NCBI RefSeq assembly: GCF_030010375.1 | Contig: NZ_JASCRY010000001.1 | Coordinates: 1,178,001 to 1,242,000 of the forward strand | From: Flavobacterium yafengii | GTDB lineage: Bacteria; Bacteroidota; Bacteroidia; Flavobacteriales; Flavobacteriaceae | Direction of reading: 5' to 3' | DNA: 64,000 nucleotides | Shown here: positions 44,443 to 53,596 of the stretch, one piece after another | How positions within the stretch are numbered: position 1 is the first letter of the stretch | Layout of the letters: the number at the start of each line of letters is the position of its first letter | Program-made: the position numbers and the translations under genes | Notes under the pieces: generated by a model | What the model was told of the DNA's origin: nothing | Database searches by the model: none | What the model saw: only the letters and a program-made list of their open reading frames with translations

Positions 44443-46278
44443 ATGAATTCAAAATTACTTAAAATAGCACTGTTGATTTTTTCTGGAATTTTATTTCAGA
44501 GCAATGCCAATGCCCAAATGTATATAAGTCCCAATAGTTATGTTTTTGCGAACAATGAAGTTGTTTATATAAAACAAGAATTGGAGTTAAATGCAGCCAG
44601 TAGTAATTTTTATTTAAGGAAAAATGGACAGTTGTTACAAGGCACAACTTCAAATAGCACTAATAAAGGATTAGGTAGTTTGTCTGTATTTCAGGAAGGT
44701 TCTACAAACAATTTTCAATTCAATTATTGGTGTTCTCCGGTTGGCGGTAGTAGTTCTTCAGTTGGAAATTCTCCATTTGGGATTATACAACTTAGAGATA
44801 TTGTTGATTTGACTAACAGTAATAGTCCAACAATTTTAGCAATGAATAATTATAACGGTACAGCCAGTCCATTTGCAATAGCCCCATTTTGGATCAATAA
44901 ATTAACTGTTTCATCTGATTATTCAAGTTGGATTCAGGTGGGGTCTAATTCTAGTTTGAATGCAGGAGAAGGATTTACAATGAAAGGGAGTTCAGGAACT
45001 AATTTAACAACTGTATATGGAGTTCAAAATAATCCCGGAAGCAAACAGCGATATGATTTTAGAGGAAAACCTAATGATGGAACTATTTCTATTCCAGTTG
45101 CATTTGAGCAATTTACATTGACAGGAAATCCATATCCATCTGCGATAGATTTATCTGCTTTTTTAATTGAACAAACACATTGCACCGGAATTGCTTATTT
45201 CTGGGAACAGGATAAAACAGTCGATTCTCATTATATAGCTGACTATAAAGGCGGATATGGAACTTTTTCTCCTGTTTCTAGAGGAGGATCCGGTATATAC
45301 GTGCCAGCTGCTTTTTATTCGTACGATGGTTCTGGAAATGAAGGCTCGGCTTCCGGTACAGGAGGAGGTTATGAAAGACGTTTTTCTCCTGTCGGACAAG
45401 GTTTCATGATTGATGGACTTGAAAATGGAACTGTAGAAATGAAAAATAGCTATAGGGTTTTTGTTAAAGAAGATGTTTTGAATCATTCTCAATTTGAAAA
45501 AAATATAAATTCAAATAAAACAAAGGCTACTTCGGCTTACATGTCAGATATTCCATCAGTATCCGGTTTTGATTATAAAACGGTAAGTACTGCACCAACA
45601 CCGCAAATACGATTTAACACCTTATTGGATAATCAAAGAGTTCGTCAAGTTGTTTTGGCATTTGTTCCTGGAGCTACTGATGGGGTTGATCGTGCAATGG
45701 ATGCAATATCTTCCAGCGATGATAGTCCGGCAGATGTTTACTTTGTGATAGATGACGAAGAATATCTTATAAACGCAGTAAATTTTGATATTGATAAAAA
45801 GATTCCAATAGGTTTTAAAAATACAAATCAAGCCAATTTTAAGATTACAGTGAAAGAAATGTTGAATTTTACAAGTGCGAATTACGTTTATTTACACGAT
45901 AAAGCAACCGATTTATACCACGACATCAAAAACGATTTCTATGATTTGACATTGTCGGCAGGAGTAAACAACGCACAGTTTGAAATTACGTTTAAAAACA
46001 ATACTACTTTAGGAGTTGACGAAACAGCACGTCAAAGTTTTGTGGTTTATCAAAATAATTCTACTAAGAACTTAACCATCAGTAATCCATTATTACTAGA
46101 TCTTGCTTCTTGTAATTTATATGATGTAGCCGGAAAATTAATTTTCAATAAAAAAGATTTAGGTTCAAATTCCTCTTATACTTTTTCTACTTCGGGACTT
46201 AGTGATGGGATTTATATCGTTAAAATAGCAACTAAAGATAAAATTGAAGTTGGTCAGAAAATAATCATCAGAAGATAA
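44443..46278 (+). CDS. Type IX secretion cargo protein, duplicated copy 2
   Basis: 611 residues, same length and layout as copy 1: signal peptide (IALLIFSGILFQSNANAQ), Gly/Ser-rich body, type A sorting domain identical in its last 80 or so residues to copy 1 (SFVVYQNNSTKNLTISN to KIIIRR). Alignment shows no net length change over the whole gene. Divergence is concentrated in the first ~190 residues, while the middle and C-terminal parts are almost identical, including a stretch of about 180 identical bases. Likely exported by the T9SS; function unknown. Confidence 0.88.
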   Translation: MNSKLLKIALLIFSGILFQSNANAQMYISPNSYVFANNEVVYIKQELELNAASSNFYLRKNGQLLQGTTSNSTNKGLGSLSVFQEGSTNNFQFNYWCSPVGGSSSSVGNSPFGIIQLRDIVDLTNSNSPTILAMNNYNGTASPFAIAPFWINKLTVSSDYSSWIQVGSNSSLNAGEGFTMKGSSGTNLTTVYGVQNNPGSKQRYDFRGKPNDGTISIPVAFEQFTLTGNPYPSAIDLSAFLIEQTHCTGIAYFWEQDKTVDSHYIADYKGGYGTFSPVSRGGSGIYVPAAFYSYDGSGNEGSASGTGGGYERRFSPVGQGFMIDGLENGTVEMKNSYRVFVKEDVLNHSQFEKNINSNKTKATSAYMSDIPSVSGFDYKTVSTAPTPQIRFNTLLDNQRVRQVVLAFVPGATDGVDRAMDAISSSDDSPADVYFVIDDEEYLINAVNFDIDKKIPIGFKNTNQANFKITVKEMLNFTSANYVYLHDKATDLYHDIKNDFYDLTLSAGVNNAQFEITFKNNTTLGVDETARQSFVVYQNNSTKNLTISNPLLLDLASCNLYDVAGKLIFNKKDLGSNSSYTFSTSGLSDGIYIVKIATKDKIEVGQKIIIRR

Positions 46279-46298
46279 GAGTCAATATTATTGAAACG

Positions 46299-46326
46299 AA
46301 ATGCAATCTATAGAGGTTGCATTTTT
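46299..46326 (+). terminator. Terminator after cargo copy 2
   Basis: AAATGCAA at 46299 pairs with TTGCATTT ending at 46324, followed by T residues. Equivalent to the hairpin at 41689. Confidence 0.75.
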
Positions 46327-46340
46327 GTTATATATAATTT

Positions 46341-46348
46341 TACCTTTG
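46341..46348 (+). promoter_or_regulatory. -7 promoter element of the PLP-enzyme gene
   Basis: TACCTTTG (TAnnTTTG), 17 bp before the TTG at 46366. Its position rules out a start at the upstream TTG at 46291, which lies in the preceding terminator. Confidence 0.65.
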
Positions 46349-46365
46349 TGCCAAAATCATTTAGC

Positions 46366-47262
46366 TTGAATCAACACGTAATATCTTCGTTTCTAAACTC
46401 CATTTCAGTAACCATCAAACGGGAAGATCTGATTCATCCTTTTGTTTCCGGAAATAAATTCAGAAAGCTAAAATACAATTTGCTGCAAGCGAAAACGGAA
46501 CAGTACGAAACGCTGCTTACTTTTGGCGGTGCTTTTTCGAATCATATAGCGGCAGTAGCTTTTGCAGGAAAAGAAAAGGGATTTAAAACTATCGGAATTA
46601 TTCGTGGAGATGAATTAGGGAGTAAAATCTCGGAGAATCCTACGTTGTTATTCGCTCAAAATTGCGGAATGCAACTGGAATTTATTTCAAGAGAAGTATA
46701 TCGGTTAAAAAGTGAGGCTTCATTTTTAGAAAACTTAAAACAGCAATTTGGCGATTTTTATCTAATACCAGAAGGTGGGACAAATGCGTTAGCTATCAAA
46801 GGGTGTCAAGAAATTCTAACTCCGGAAGATGCTGAATTTGATTATATTTGTTGTTCAATAGGAACTGGCGGAACGATTTCGGGAATCATTAATAGTGTTT
46901 TGCCACACCAAAAAGTTTTAGGATTTCCCGCTTTAAAAGGTGATTTTTTGAAAGAGGAAATTCGTAATTTTGTCCAAAATGAAAATTGGGAGTTAATTAC
47001 GGAGTATCATTTTGGAGGTTATGGGAAAGTAAATGAAGCCTTAATCGGATTCATCAACCAGTTTTATACCGAAAATCAAATTCCTTTAGATCCCATTTAT
47101 ACGGGAAAGATGGTTTTTGGCGTTATAGATTTAATTCAAAAAAACTATTTTCCTGTCGAATCAAAAATTTTACTAATTCATACGGGTGGAATTCAGGGAA
47201 TTCAAGGTATGAATATGAAATTAAGAAACAAACAATTACCAACAATCGATATCAATGTTTAA
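46366..47262 (+). CDS. 1-aminocyclopropane-1-carboxylate deaminase / D-cysteine desulfhydrase family PLP enzyme
   Basis: PLP-dependent beta-family enzyme of about 298 residues. Motifs: IKREDLIHPFVSGNKFRKLKYN with the PLP-binding Lys, FGGAFSNHIAAVAFAGKEKG, LIPEGGTNALAIKGCQEI, and the phosphate-binding SIGTGGTISGI. In bacteria such genes usually encode D-cysteine desulfhydrase or ACC deaminase; substrate is unresolved here. No ATG is available upstream of the conserved region; TTG at 46366 follows the -7 element, with GTG 46348 as a poorer alternative. The 3' end overlaps the glucosaminidase gene by 8 bp. Confidence 0.88.
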   Translation: MNQHVISSFLNSISVTIKREDLIHPFVSGNKFRKLKYNLLQAKTEQYETLLTFGGAFSNHIAAVAFAGKEKGFKTIGIIRGDELGSKISENPTLLFAQNCGMQLEFISREVYRLKSEASFLENLKQQFGDFYLIPEGGTNALAIKGCQEILTPEDAEFDYICCSIGTGGTISGIINSVLPHQKVLGFPALKGDFLKEEIRNFVQNENWELITEYHFGGYGKVNEALIGFINQFYTENQIPLDPIYTGKMVFGVIDLIQKNYFPVESKILLIHTGGIQGIQGMNMKLRNKQLPTIDINV

Positions 47263-48163
47263 AAAAATTCTACTGCTTCTTACCTTAATTACTTTGATAG
47301 GTTGTAATGCCACAAAACCTGTTATTGTAACAAAGAAAGCTCCTATAAAACCAAAATCGGAAGTAGTCCGCACGATAAAAAAGCCTGCTGCGTCAAGTTC
47401 TACCACTGCAAGACCAACTGTTGCAAAACCGGTAAAAAAAGAACAAGGTAATCGGGAAACAGAAGTAATCGTTTCAACTTCAAAAACAGTAGTTACCAAT
47501 GATGTGATTGTATCGTATATTTCTAAATTTAAAGAAATTGCGATAGGAAACATGAAAAATTATGGTATTCCCGCAAGTATTATTTTGGCTCAGGGAATTT
47601 TAGAATCAGGTGCAGGAAGAGGAGATTTAGCGATAAGTGCCAATAATCATTTTGGAATAAAATGTCACGTAGGATGGACAGGAGAAAGCGTTAAGCACGA
47701 TGATGATTCTGATCAGGAATGCTTTAGAAAATATGACAACCCTTCAGAATCATTCAAAGATCACGCTTTATTTTTGACTGGAAGAAGCAGGTATGCTAAG
47801 CTATTTGAATTTTCAAAAGGCGATTATAAAGCTTGGGCAAAAGGTCTAAGAGCTGCGGGTTATGCCACAGATCCTAAATATCCGGATAAGTTGATTTCTT
47901 ATATTGAGCGTTACAATTTGCATCAATATGACAATCAGGTTTTAGATGTCAATTATGTGTCTAGCGAAAAACAAATGGTTGAGGAATTAACTATTGAATC
48001 CAGAAATACAATCAATCACGACTTACTTTCATACGTTGTTCAAAAAGGAGATACGCTTTATTCTATTTCAAAAAAATTCGATTTAAAGGTCGATGATTTA
48101 AAGCAAAAAAATAATCTTTCTGACAATACACTTTCTATTGGGCAGAGATTGGTGGTAAAATAA
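47255..48163 (+). CDS. Glucosaminidase lipoprotein with LysM domain
   Basis: 302 residues. Lipoprotein signal (LLLLTLITLIGC), a low-complexity Lys/Thr/Pro linker (about 20-75), then a glucosaminidase domain (YISKFKEIAIGNMKNYGIPA, ILAQGILESGAGRGDLA, NNHFGIKC, SFKDHALFL) with the family's catalytic Glu in ILESGAG, and a C-terminal LysM (YVVQKGDTLYSISKKFDL). It likely cleaves or remodels peptidoglycan from the periplasmic side. The start overlaps the upstream PLP-enzyme gene by 8 bp; hemL follows 31 bp later. Confidence 0.93.
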   Translation: MFKKILLLLTLITLIGCNATKPVIVTKKAPIKPKSEVVRTIKKPAASSSTTARPTVAKPVKKEQGNRETEVIVSTSKTVVTNDVIVSYISKFKEIAIGNMKNYGIPASIILAQGILESGAGRGDLAISANNHFGIKCHVGWTGESVKHDDDSDQECFRKYDNPSESFKDHALFLTGRSRYAKLFEFSKGDYKAWAKGLRAAGYATDPKYPDKLISYIERYNLHQYDNQVLDVNYVSSEKQMVEELTIESRNTINHDLLSYVVQKGDTLYSISKKFDLKVDDLKQKNNLSDNTLSIGQRLVVK

Positions 48164-48194
48164 TTGAAAAATAACTATAACTCATAATTTATAA

Positions 48195-49481
48195 ATGTTG
48201 TATAAAAGAAGCAGTCAGCTTTTTGCTGAAGCAGAAAAAGTAATTCCGGGAGGTGTAAATTCACCAGTAAGAGCTTTTAAAGCAGTGGGTGGAACTCCAA
48301 TTTTTGTCAAAAGTGCCAAAGGTGCTTATTTGTACGATGAAGATGGAAACCGTTTGATTGACTATATCAATTCTTGGGGACCAATGATTTTAGGACACGC
48401 TTACGAACCGGTAGTACAAGCCGTAATAGAGAAAGCGAAATTAGGAACCTCGTTTGGAATGCCAACAGAATTGGAAACACAAATTGCTGCTTTAGCCGTT
48501 GCGATGGTCCCAAATATCGATAAAATTAGATTTGTAAACTCTGGTACCGAAGCCTGTATGAGCGCTGTAAGATTGGCTCGCGGATTTACCAAAAGAGATA
48601 AAATAATAAAATTTGCAGGTTGTTATCACGGTCATTCGGATTCGTTTTTAATCCAAGCCGGAAGTGGAGCAATTACTTTTGGTTCACCAAACAGCCCTGG
48701 AGTTACAGCAGGAACTGCTAAGGATACTTTGCTGGCACGATACAATGATTTAGAAAATGTAGCCGCTCTAATTGAAGCCAATAAAAATGAAATTGCAGCC
48801 ATAATCGTGGAACCTGTTGCGGGGAATATGGGATGTATTCCACCAAATAAAGGCTTTTTGCAAGGCTTGCGCCAATTGTGTACTGATAATGGAATTCTAT
48901 TGATTTTTGATGAGGTTATGACAGGATTCAGACTCGCTGCCGGCGGTGTTCAGGAATTGTTTAATATACCTGCTGATATTGTTTGCTTCGGGAAAGTAAT
49001 CGGTGGAGGATTGCCTGTTGGTGCTTTTGCTGCCCGTGCAGAAATCATGAATTATCTGGCTCCGTTAGGGCCGGTTTATCAAGCAGGAACATTGTCTGGA
49101 AATCCGTTGGCAATGGCTGCTGGATTAGCAATGTTGCAAGCTTTAGATACGGATCGTGCTATTTTTCAAAGATTAGAAGAGAAAACAGCGTATTTGGCTG
49201 CGGGAATTGATAAAGTGTTGAAAGCAAATAACGTTACATTTACAATCAATAGTATTGGATCGATGATTTCGGTTCATTTTGATGCTGCTCCGGTTGTTGA
49301 TTTTAAAACCGCAGCAAACGGCGATAACGAGACGTTCAAGAAATTCTTTCACGGATTATTGCAAGAAGGAATTTATATTGCGCCATCAGCTTATGAAACG
49401 TGGTTTATTACTGATGCATTAACGTATGAGGATTTAGATTTTACCATTCGAGCGATAGATAAAGTTTCGAAAACATTTTAA
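48195..49481 (+). CDS. hemL: Glutamate-1-semialdehyde 2,1-aminomutase
   Basis: PLP enzyme converting glutamate-1-semialdehyde to 5-aminolevulinate in the C5 haem pathway. 428 residues, normal. Conserved [37 protein letters not shown], and the PLP Lys in [15 protein letters not shown]. The N-terminal [16 protein letters not shown] is diagnostic of HemL against other class III aminotransferases. Downstream is a strong terminator. Probably co-transcribed with the glucosaminidase. Confidence 0.97.
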   Translation: MLYKRSSQLFAEAEKVIPGGVNSPVRAFKAVGGTPIFVKSAKGAYLYDEDGNRLIDYINSWGPMILGHAYEPVVQAVIEKAKLGTSFGMPTELETQIAALAVAMVPNIDKIRFVNSGTEACMSAVRLARGFTKRDKIIKFAGCYHGHSDSFLIQAGSGAITFGSPNSPGVTAGTAKDTLLARYNDLENVAALIEANKNEIAAIIVEPVAGNMGCIPPNKGFLQGLRQLCTDNGILLIFDEVMTGFRLAAGGVQELFNIPADIVCFGKVIGGGLPVGAFAARAEIMNYLAPLGPVYQAGTLSGNPLAMAAGLAMLQALDTDRAIFQRLEEKTAYLAAGIDKVLKANNVTFTINSIGSMISVHFDAAPVVDFKTAANGDNETFKKFFHGLLQEGIYIAPSAYETWFITDALTYEDLDFTIRAIDKVSKTF

Positions 49482-49490
49482 TAATAAAAA

Positions 49491-49516
49491 AAGCCCCTGA
49501 ATAGGGGCTTTTTTAT
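49491..49516 (+). terminator. Terminator after hemL
   Basis: AAGCCCCT (49491-49498) pairs with AGGGGCTT (49503-49510) with a GAAT loop and T run; A residues before the stem may also let it act on the minus-strand gene ending at 49548. Confidence 0.88.
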
Positions 49517-49547
49517 GAAATAAGATGAAGTATTTCAAGTGAACGGA

Positions 49548-50009
49548 TTATTTTTTATCACCCGTTTCTGCTGGTTTTCTGTCTTTATGGTGCATCATTC
49601 TTTTTTTCATTCCGTGATGTCTTTTCGATTTCATGTCATCCCATTTTTTATATTGTTCTGGAGTAAGAATTTTTTTCACTCTTTCTTTCATAACAATTTG
49701 CTCGTCTAACATTTTGCTTTTTTTAGCAAAAATTTCGTCTGAAGTAAGTTTTTTGACTGAATCTTTAGTTGCTTTTCTTTCTGCCATTTTAGCTTCTCTT
49801 TTGGCACTTTGTTCCGCGATGATTTTACTCATTTCTTTTTGTTGTGAAGCATTTAAATCTAATTCCAAAGTCATCTTTTTCAAGTGCAATTGATTTCTTT
49901 GCTCAGGAGTCATTTGCTCCATTTTGGCTCTCTCTGGTCTTGCTTTTTTTTCTTGTGCAAAGCTTGTCATTCCGACAACTAATAATGCAACGATAAATAA
50001 TTTTTTCAT
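49548..50009 (-). CDS. Spy/CpxP-like periplasmic helical protein
   Basis: 153 residues: signal peptide (LFIVALLVVGMTSFAQ), then a highly charged helical protein with LTPEQ-type motifs (QMTPEQRNQLHLKKMTLEL near the start, KILTPEQYKKWDDMK near the end), the layout of Spy/CpxP chaperone-like proteins. The tail is His/Met/Lys-rich (MKSKRHHGMKKRMMHHKDRK), suggesting metal or polyanion binding. In Bacteroidota such proteins are often stress-induced; no regulator is adjacent. Confidence 0.8.
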   Translation of the reverse strand: MKKLFIVALLVVGMTSFAQEKKARPERAKMEQMTPEQRNQLHLKKMTLELDLNASQQKEMSKIIAEQSAKREAKMAERKATKDSVKKLTSDEIFAKKSKMLDEQIVMKERVKKILTPEQYKKWDDMKSKRHHGMKKRMMHHKDRKPAETGDKK

Positions 50010-50240
50010 TTGTATTGTTTTAAGTTTTATAGGTATAAGACAAGGATAGGTTTGAAAAGTTTAATCCTTAACAAAAGTTTATCGTTTGGTTTTAATAGTA
50101 AGGAAACATTTATAATTGCTGTTGTTTGTGTAAAAGACATCAAAAAAATAACTTTCGTGGATGTTAAAGCATGATATTTATCAGCTTTTTTCCAGTTTTC
50201 TTTCTTGACTTTTGTAGTTTATTTATTAAATCATTTTAGC

Positions 50241-52055
50241 ATGACAACATTTAAACCACTTCATACTTTTCATATCCCGGTAATGGGACTTGCCTATACC
50301 ATTGATAGTCCGATACGAGTGGCGAAATATGGAATTTCGTCCGTGATTTCAATTATGGATGATGAACTTATCGAAAAAATGAATGCTTTTTACAGCAAGA
50401 AATTCGATTTGCCGTATCAGGAAATTACCCAAAAAATACATGATTACCGCGCAGAACGTATTACTTCTTATTTGAATTTGGTAGACAAAATCGTCAAGGA
50501 AAAATTTGAAAATTTCAAAACGGAATTATCCGAAAGTAAATCAGCTTTGGAAAATTACATCGCCATGTTGCCCAACAAATCAGAGATTAAAGCAGGCTTG
50601 CAAAACTTGATGGAAGACGGTTTTACTTTCAAAGAAAACATCAAAAATTATCTCGAGAAGAATCTTTATCCGGGCGATATAGATGTTAATATTATGACCA
50701 AATTAGATAAGGATAATTTCATCAAAGACGAACAATTACCCATTGCTTTCAATGATGCGCATGCTGCGCTGCGAGGGTTTGTCAATAGTACATTAGAATC
50801 TTCGGTAGTTTTATCGGCTGGGATGAATCCAAGGTTATACAGCTATTTCGAAAGTTTTTCGGCTTTCTTTCCAGATTCGAATAATACACTGAAAAAGAAA
50901 ATCACGCTGAAAGTAAGCGACTTTCGTTCGGCGATGATTCAAGGGAATTTTTTAGCAAAAAAAGGACTTTGGGTTTCTGAATATCGAATCGAATCCGGAC
51001 TGAATTGTGGCGGACATGCTTTTGCCACCGAAGGCTATTTATTAGGACCGATTCTGGAAGAATTCAAACAGAAAAAAGAGCAATTGATTCAATCTGCGCA
51101 TGAGTTGATGGTAAAAGCATTGGCACAAAAAGAAATGCATGTTCCGGAACAGCCTTTGGATTTAAAAATTACGGTTCAAGGCGGCGTAGGAACTGCTGAA
51201 GAACACGATTTTCTATTGGGCCATTATAATGTAGATTCTGTGGGTTGGGGTTCGCCGTTTTTATTGGTTCCTGAAGCCACTTCGGTTGATAAACACACCC
51301 GAGTATTATTGGCTGGAGCCAAAGAAGATGATTTGTATTTAAGTCATATTTCGCCGTTGGGAATTCCTTTCAATACGTTGCGAGGAACGACGAATGAAAA
51401 ATTGAAATTGAAACGAATTGAGGAAAGCAAAGCGGGAAGTTCATGTCCAAAACGATTTTTGGCGTTGAGCAAAGAATACGATGCAAAAGGAATTTGTACG
51501 TCTTCCAAGAAATACCAAGACTTGAAACTGGAAGAATTGCTACTTCAAAAAGATGTTTTAACTGCAGCAGTTTTCGAAAAAAAGAAAAACAGTATTACTG
51601 AAAAAGCCTGTCTTTGTGTGGGTTTAGCCAATGCTTCGTATCTTGAAAATGACATTAAGATAAAAGGGCAGGCGCAAGGTGTAATAATTTGTCCAGGACC
51701 TAATATGGCGTACTTTGACCAAGAAGTTTCACTGTCTAAAATGGTGCAGCATATTTATGGAAACGCATCTGTACTGAAGGGGACTAATCGACCAAATCTA
51801 TTTGTGAAAGAGTTAAAAATGTATTTGGATTATTTGAAAAATGAAATCACAGCGGTTACTGAAGAAATAACTTTGGGACAAATTAAAAAATGGAATTCGT
51901 TTAAAAATAATTTGTTTCTAGGAATTGAATATTATGAAGATTTATTTTCAACAACTCCTTTTTTCGAAAGCACTAAAAATGAGATTCTGAATCAATTCGA
52001 TATTTATAAAAACGAACTGATTGCTTTTGAGATTCCAGAATTAAAATTGGCATAA
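50241..52055 (+). CDS. Divergent nitronate-monooxygenase-like flavoprotein (putative)
   Basis: 604 residues from the ATG at 50241; the upstream frame to 50205 adds only a hydrophobic stub. Features recall the 2-nitropropane dioxygenase / nitronate monooxygenase TIM barrel: an N-terminal FHIPVMGLAYTIDSPIRVAK, the GLNCGGHAF motif (near residue 253-261, family GxxxGGHxG), the phosphate-binding QGGVGTAEEH (about 313-322) and VDSVGWGSPFLLVPEATSVD. It is roughly 200 residues longer than typical, with a ~200-residue helical insert after the first strand and a C-terminal extension with four Cys (402, 419, 457, 459). Assignment is by motif resemblance only; alternatives are an uncharacterised Bacteroidota flavoprotein family. 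Confidence 0.5.
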   Translation: MTTFKPLHTFHIPVMGLAYTIDSPIRVAKYGISSVISIMDDELIEKMNAFYSKKFDLPYQEITQKIHDYRAERITSYLNLVDKIVKEKFENFKTELSESKSALENYIAMLPNKSEIKAGLQNLMEDGFTFKENIKNYLEKNLYPGDIDVNIMTKLDKDNFIKDEQLPIAFNDAHAALRGFVNSTLESSVVLSAGMNPRLYSYFESFSAFFPDSNNTLKKKITLKVSDFRSAMIQGNFLAKKGLWVSEYRIESGLNCGGHAFATEGYLLGPILEEFKQKKEQLIQSAHELMVKALAQKEMHVPEQPLDLKITVQGGVGTAEEHDFLLGHYNVDSVGWGSPFLLVPEATSVDKHTRVLLAGAKEDDLYLSHISPLGIPFNTLRGTTNEKLKLKRIEESKAGSSCPKRFLALSKEYDAKGICTSSKKYQDLKLEELLLQKDVLTAAVFEKKKNSITEKACLCVGLANASYLENDIKIKGQAQGVIICPGPNMAYFDQEVSLSKMVQHIYGNASVLKGTNRPNLFVKELKMYLDYLKNEITAVTEEITLGQIKKWNSFKNNLFLGIEYYEDLFSTTPFFESTKNEILNQFDIYKNELIAFEIPELKLA

Positions 52056-52076
52056 AGCCTCCAGATATTTGTTTTT

Positions 52077-52122
52077 AAATAGAATGATTTTACAGGATTA
52101 TTCTATTTAAAAACATTTTTTT
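52077..52122 (+). terminator. Terminator after the nitronate-monooxygenase-like gene
   Basis: AAATAGAAT (52077-52085) pairs with ATTCTATTT (52100-52108), followed by AAAAACATTTTTTT. Confidence 0.65.
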
Positions 52123-52138
52123 ATACTCCATGATGTTG

Positions 52139-52146
52139 TAAATTTG
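52139..52146 (+). promoter_or_regulatory. Candidate -7 element for the copper cluster
   Basis: TAAATTTG (TAnnTTTG) only 4 bp before the GTG start of the CNGKC gene. If used, the transcript would be nearly leaderless. Confidence 0.45.
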
Positions 52147-52150
52147 CACC

Positions 52151-52525
52151 GTGAAAAAAATCATATTCATAATTGTATTTATCATGCTCGTAAAGCCAAT
52201 TCTACCGGTTTTAGAGTATGTCGTGAATTATGAATACATTTCAAAAGTACTTTGTATCAATAAGGACAAACCTAAAATGCAATGTAACGGAAAATGTCAT
52301 TTGATGAAAGAATTGGCTAAGGCTTCTGATACTGAAAAGCCGCTTTCTTCAGATAAAAAAGGAACTGCTCCAATACTTGACGTACTCATTTTTGAGGAAA
52401 TCAAATCTTTCGAAATTGTACCCGTTTGTTTTGGAACCAAAGAAAAAACAAACCCGTACTATTCTAATTTATACTTTCACTTGAATAGTGCTTCTGTATT
52501 TCATCCACCCACTTTCATTTCTTAA
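52151..52525 (+). CDS. Small CNGKC-motif membrane/exported protein of a putative copper cluster
   Basis: 124 residues starting with GTG. An N-terminal hydrophobic segment (IIFIIVFIMLVKPILPVLEYVV) is a signal or anchor, followed by ISKVLCINKDKPKMQCNGKC, giving cysteines at 35, 45 and 49, the last two in a C-x3-C pair suited to binding a soft metal. A further Cys is in VPVCFG. The C-terminal part ends in an aromatic/His stretch (HLNSASVFHPPTF). This type recurs beside metal-related TonB receptors in Bacteroidota (from memory). It is followed by a Met/His-rich lipoprotein and a receptor with copper-type motifs. Confidence 0.72.
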   Translation: MKKIIFIIVFIMLVKPILPVLEYVVNYEYISKVLCINKDKPKMQCNGKCHLMKELAKASDTEKPLSSDKKGTAPILDVLIFEEIKSFEIVPVCFGTKEKTNPYYSNLYFHLNSASVFHPPTFIS

Positions 52526-52660
52526 ATTTTGATGCACATAGTGCGCTTTTATTAATCCGTTTTATGTAACGGATGAGATTCTGTTTGCTTTTTTTGGAAA
52601 TAAATTGTCCAAAAATGGCATGCAAATCAACACCCATATTTAAAATAAAAATCTAAAGAA

Positions 52661-53509
52661 ATGAAATTTCAATTAAAAAATATACTGGCTGTAGTGGCTA
52701 TAGCACTTGCATTTTCCTCCTGTTCCTCAGATAGTGAAACTCCTATTGTTGATGAATTGGCAGAATTGACCAAATTCAAAGAAATTACAAACACAACCCA
52801 TACTATCGAATTGTACGCTCACATGGGAGCTTTAGAACAAGGCTATAATGAAATCAGTTTAAGAATTAAAGACAAAGCAAGCGGCGATTACGTAAAAAAT
52901 GCAACTGTCAGTTGGATGCCATTAATGCACATGACTATGATGACGCATTCTTGCCCAAAATCGGGAGTTGAAAAAGTAACGGCTGATGGAACTTTATACA
53001 AAGGAAATATTGTTTTTCAAATGCCTCAAAACGCCACGGAATATTGGGATTTAAAAATAGATTATACGATTGATGGCACCGTTTATACAGTGACTTCAGT
53101 AATTGATGTTCCGGCTTCAGCTAAACAAAGAGTGACTACTTTTACAGGTTCTGATAATGTAAGATATATTGTAGCTTATGTTGAACCACATCATCCAAAA
53201 GTGGCATTGAATGGTATTACGGTTGGTGTTTATAAAATGGAATCGATGATGAGTTTTTCAGTAGTTGATAATTTTAAAGTTAAAATTGATCCAAGAATGC
53301 CAAGCATGGGAAATCATGGTTCGCCAAACAATGTTGATTTAACGCAGTCTACTTTGGATAAATTATATCACGGAAAATTATCATTGACCATGACCGGTTT
53401 ATGGAAAATCAACTTGCAGCTTGTAAACGCATCTGATGTTGTTTTAAAAGGCGAAACCATTACGGATTTAGTTCCGGCAAGCAGTATTTACTTTGAGATA
53501 GAATTCTAA
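52661..53509 (+). CDS. Met/His-rich lipoprotein of a putative copper cluster
   Basis: 282 residues with a lipobox (ALAFSSC, Cys21). The mature protein shows an immunoglobulin-like beta pattern and a striking metal-type patch: WMPLMHMTMMTHSCPK (residues 85-100, four Met, two His, one Cys), plus VEPHHPK and PRMPSMGNHG later. Methionine-rich patches like this bind Cu(I). It lies between the CNGKC gene and the TonB receptor; a hairpin separates it from the receptor. Likely a periplasm-facing or surface copper-binding partner (inference). Confidence 0.75.
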   Translation: MKFQLKNILAVVAIALAFSSCSSDSETPIVDELAELTKFKEITNTTHTIELYAHMGALEQGYNEISLRIKDKASGDYVKNATVSWMPLMHMTMMTHSCPKSGVEKVTADGTLYKGNIVFQMPQNATEYWDLKIDYTIDGTVYTVTSVIDVPASAKQRVTTFTGSDNVRYIVAYVEPHHPKVALNGITVGVYKMESMMSFSVVDNFKVKIDPRMPSMGNHGSPNNVDLTQSTLDKLYHGKLSLTMTGLWKINLQLVNASDVVLKGETITDLVPASSIYFEIEF

Positions 53510-53530
53510 TTCTATTTCATTTTCTTAACT

Positions 53531-53584
53531 AAAAAAGGCCAATAAAATCAAATGTATTGACAGCTGTTCTTTTGGCCTTTTTTT
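53531..53584 (+). terminator. Terminator or attenuator between the lipoprotein and receptor genes
   Basis: AAAAAAGGCCAA (53531-53542) pairs with TTGGCC and a T run (53572-53584), with a 29-nt loop. It ends 13 bp before the receptor start, so it either partly reduces receptor expression or the receptor has a separate promoter. Confidence 0.75.
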
Positions 53585-53596
53585 AATTTTTCTATC

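Noticed and set aside
46291..46365. Upstream TTG start for the PLP enzyme
   Set aside because: The region is the terminator of the preceding cargo gene and precedes the -7 element, so it cannot be translated as the N-terminus.
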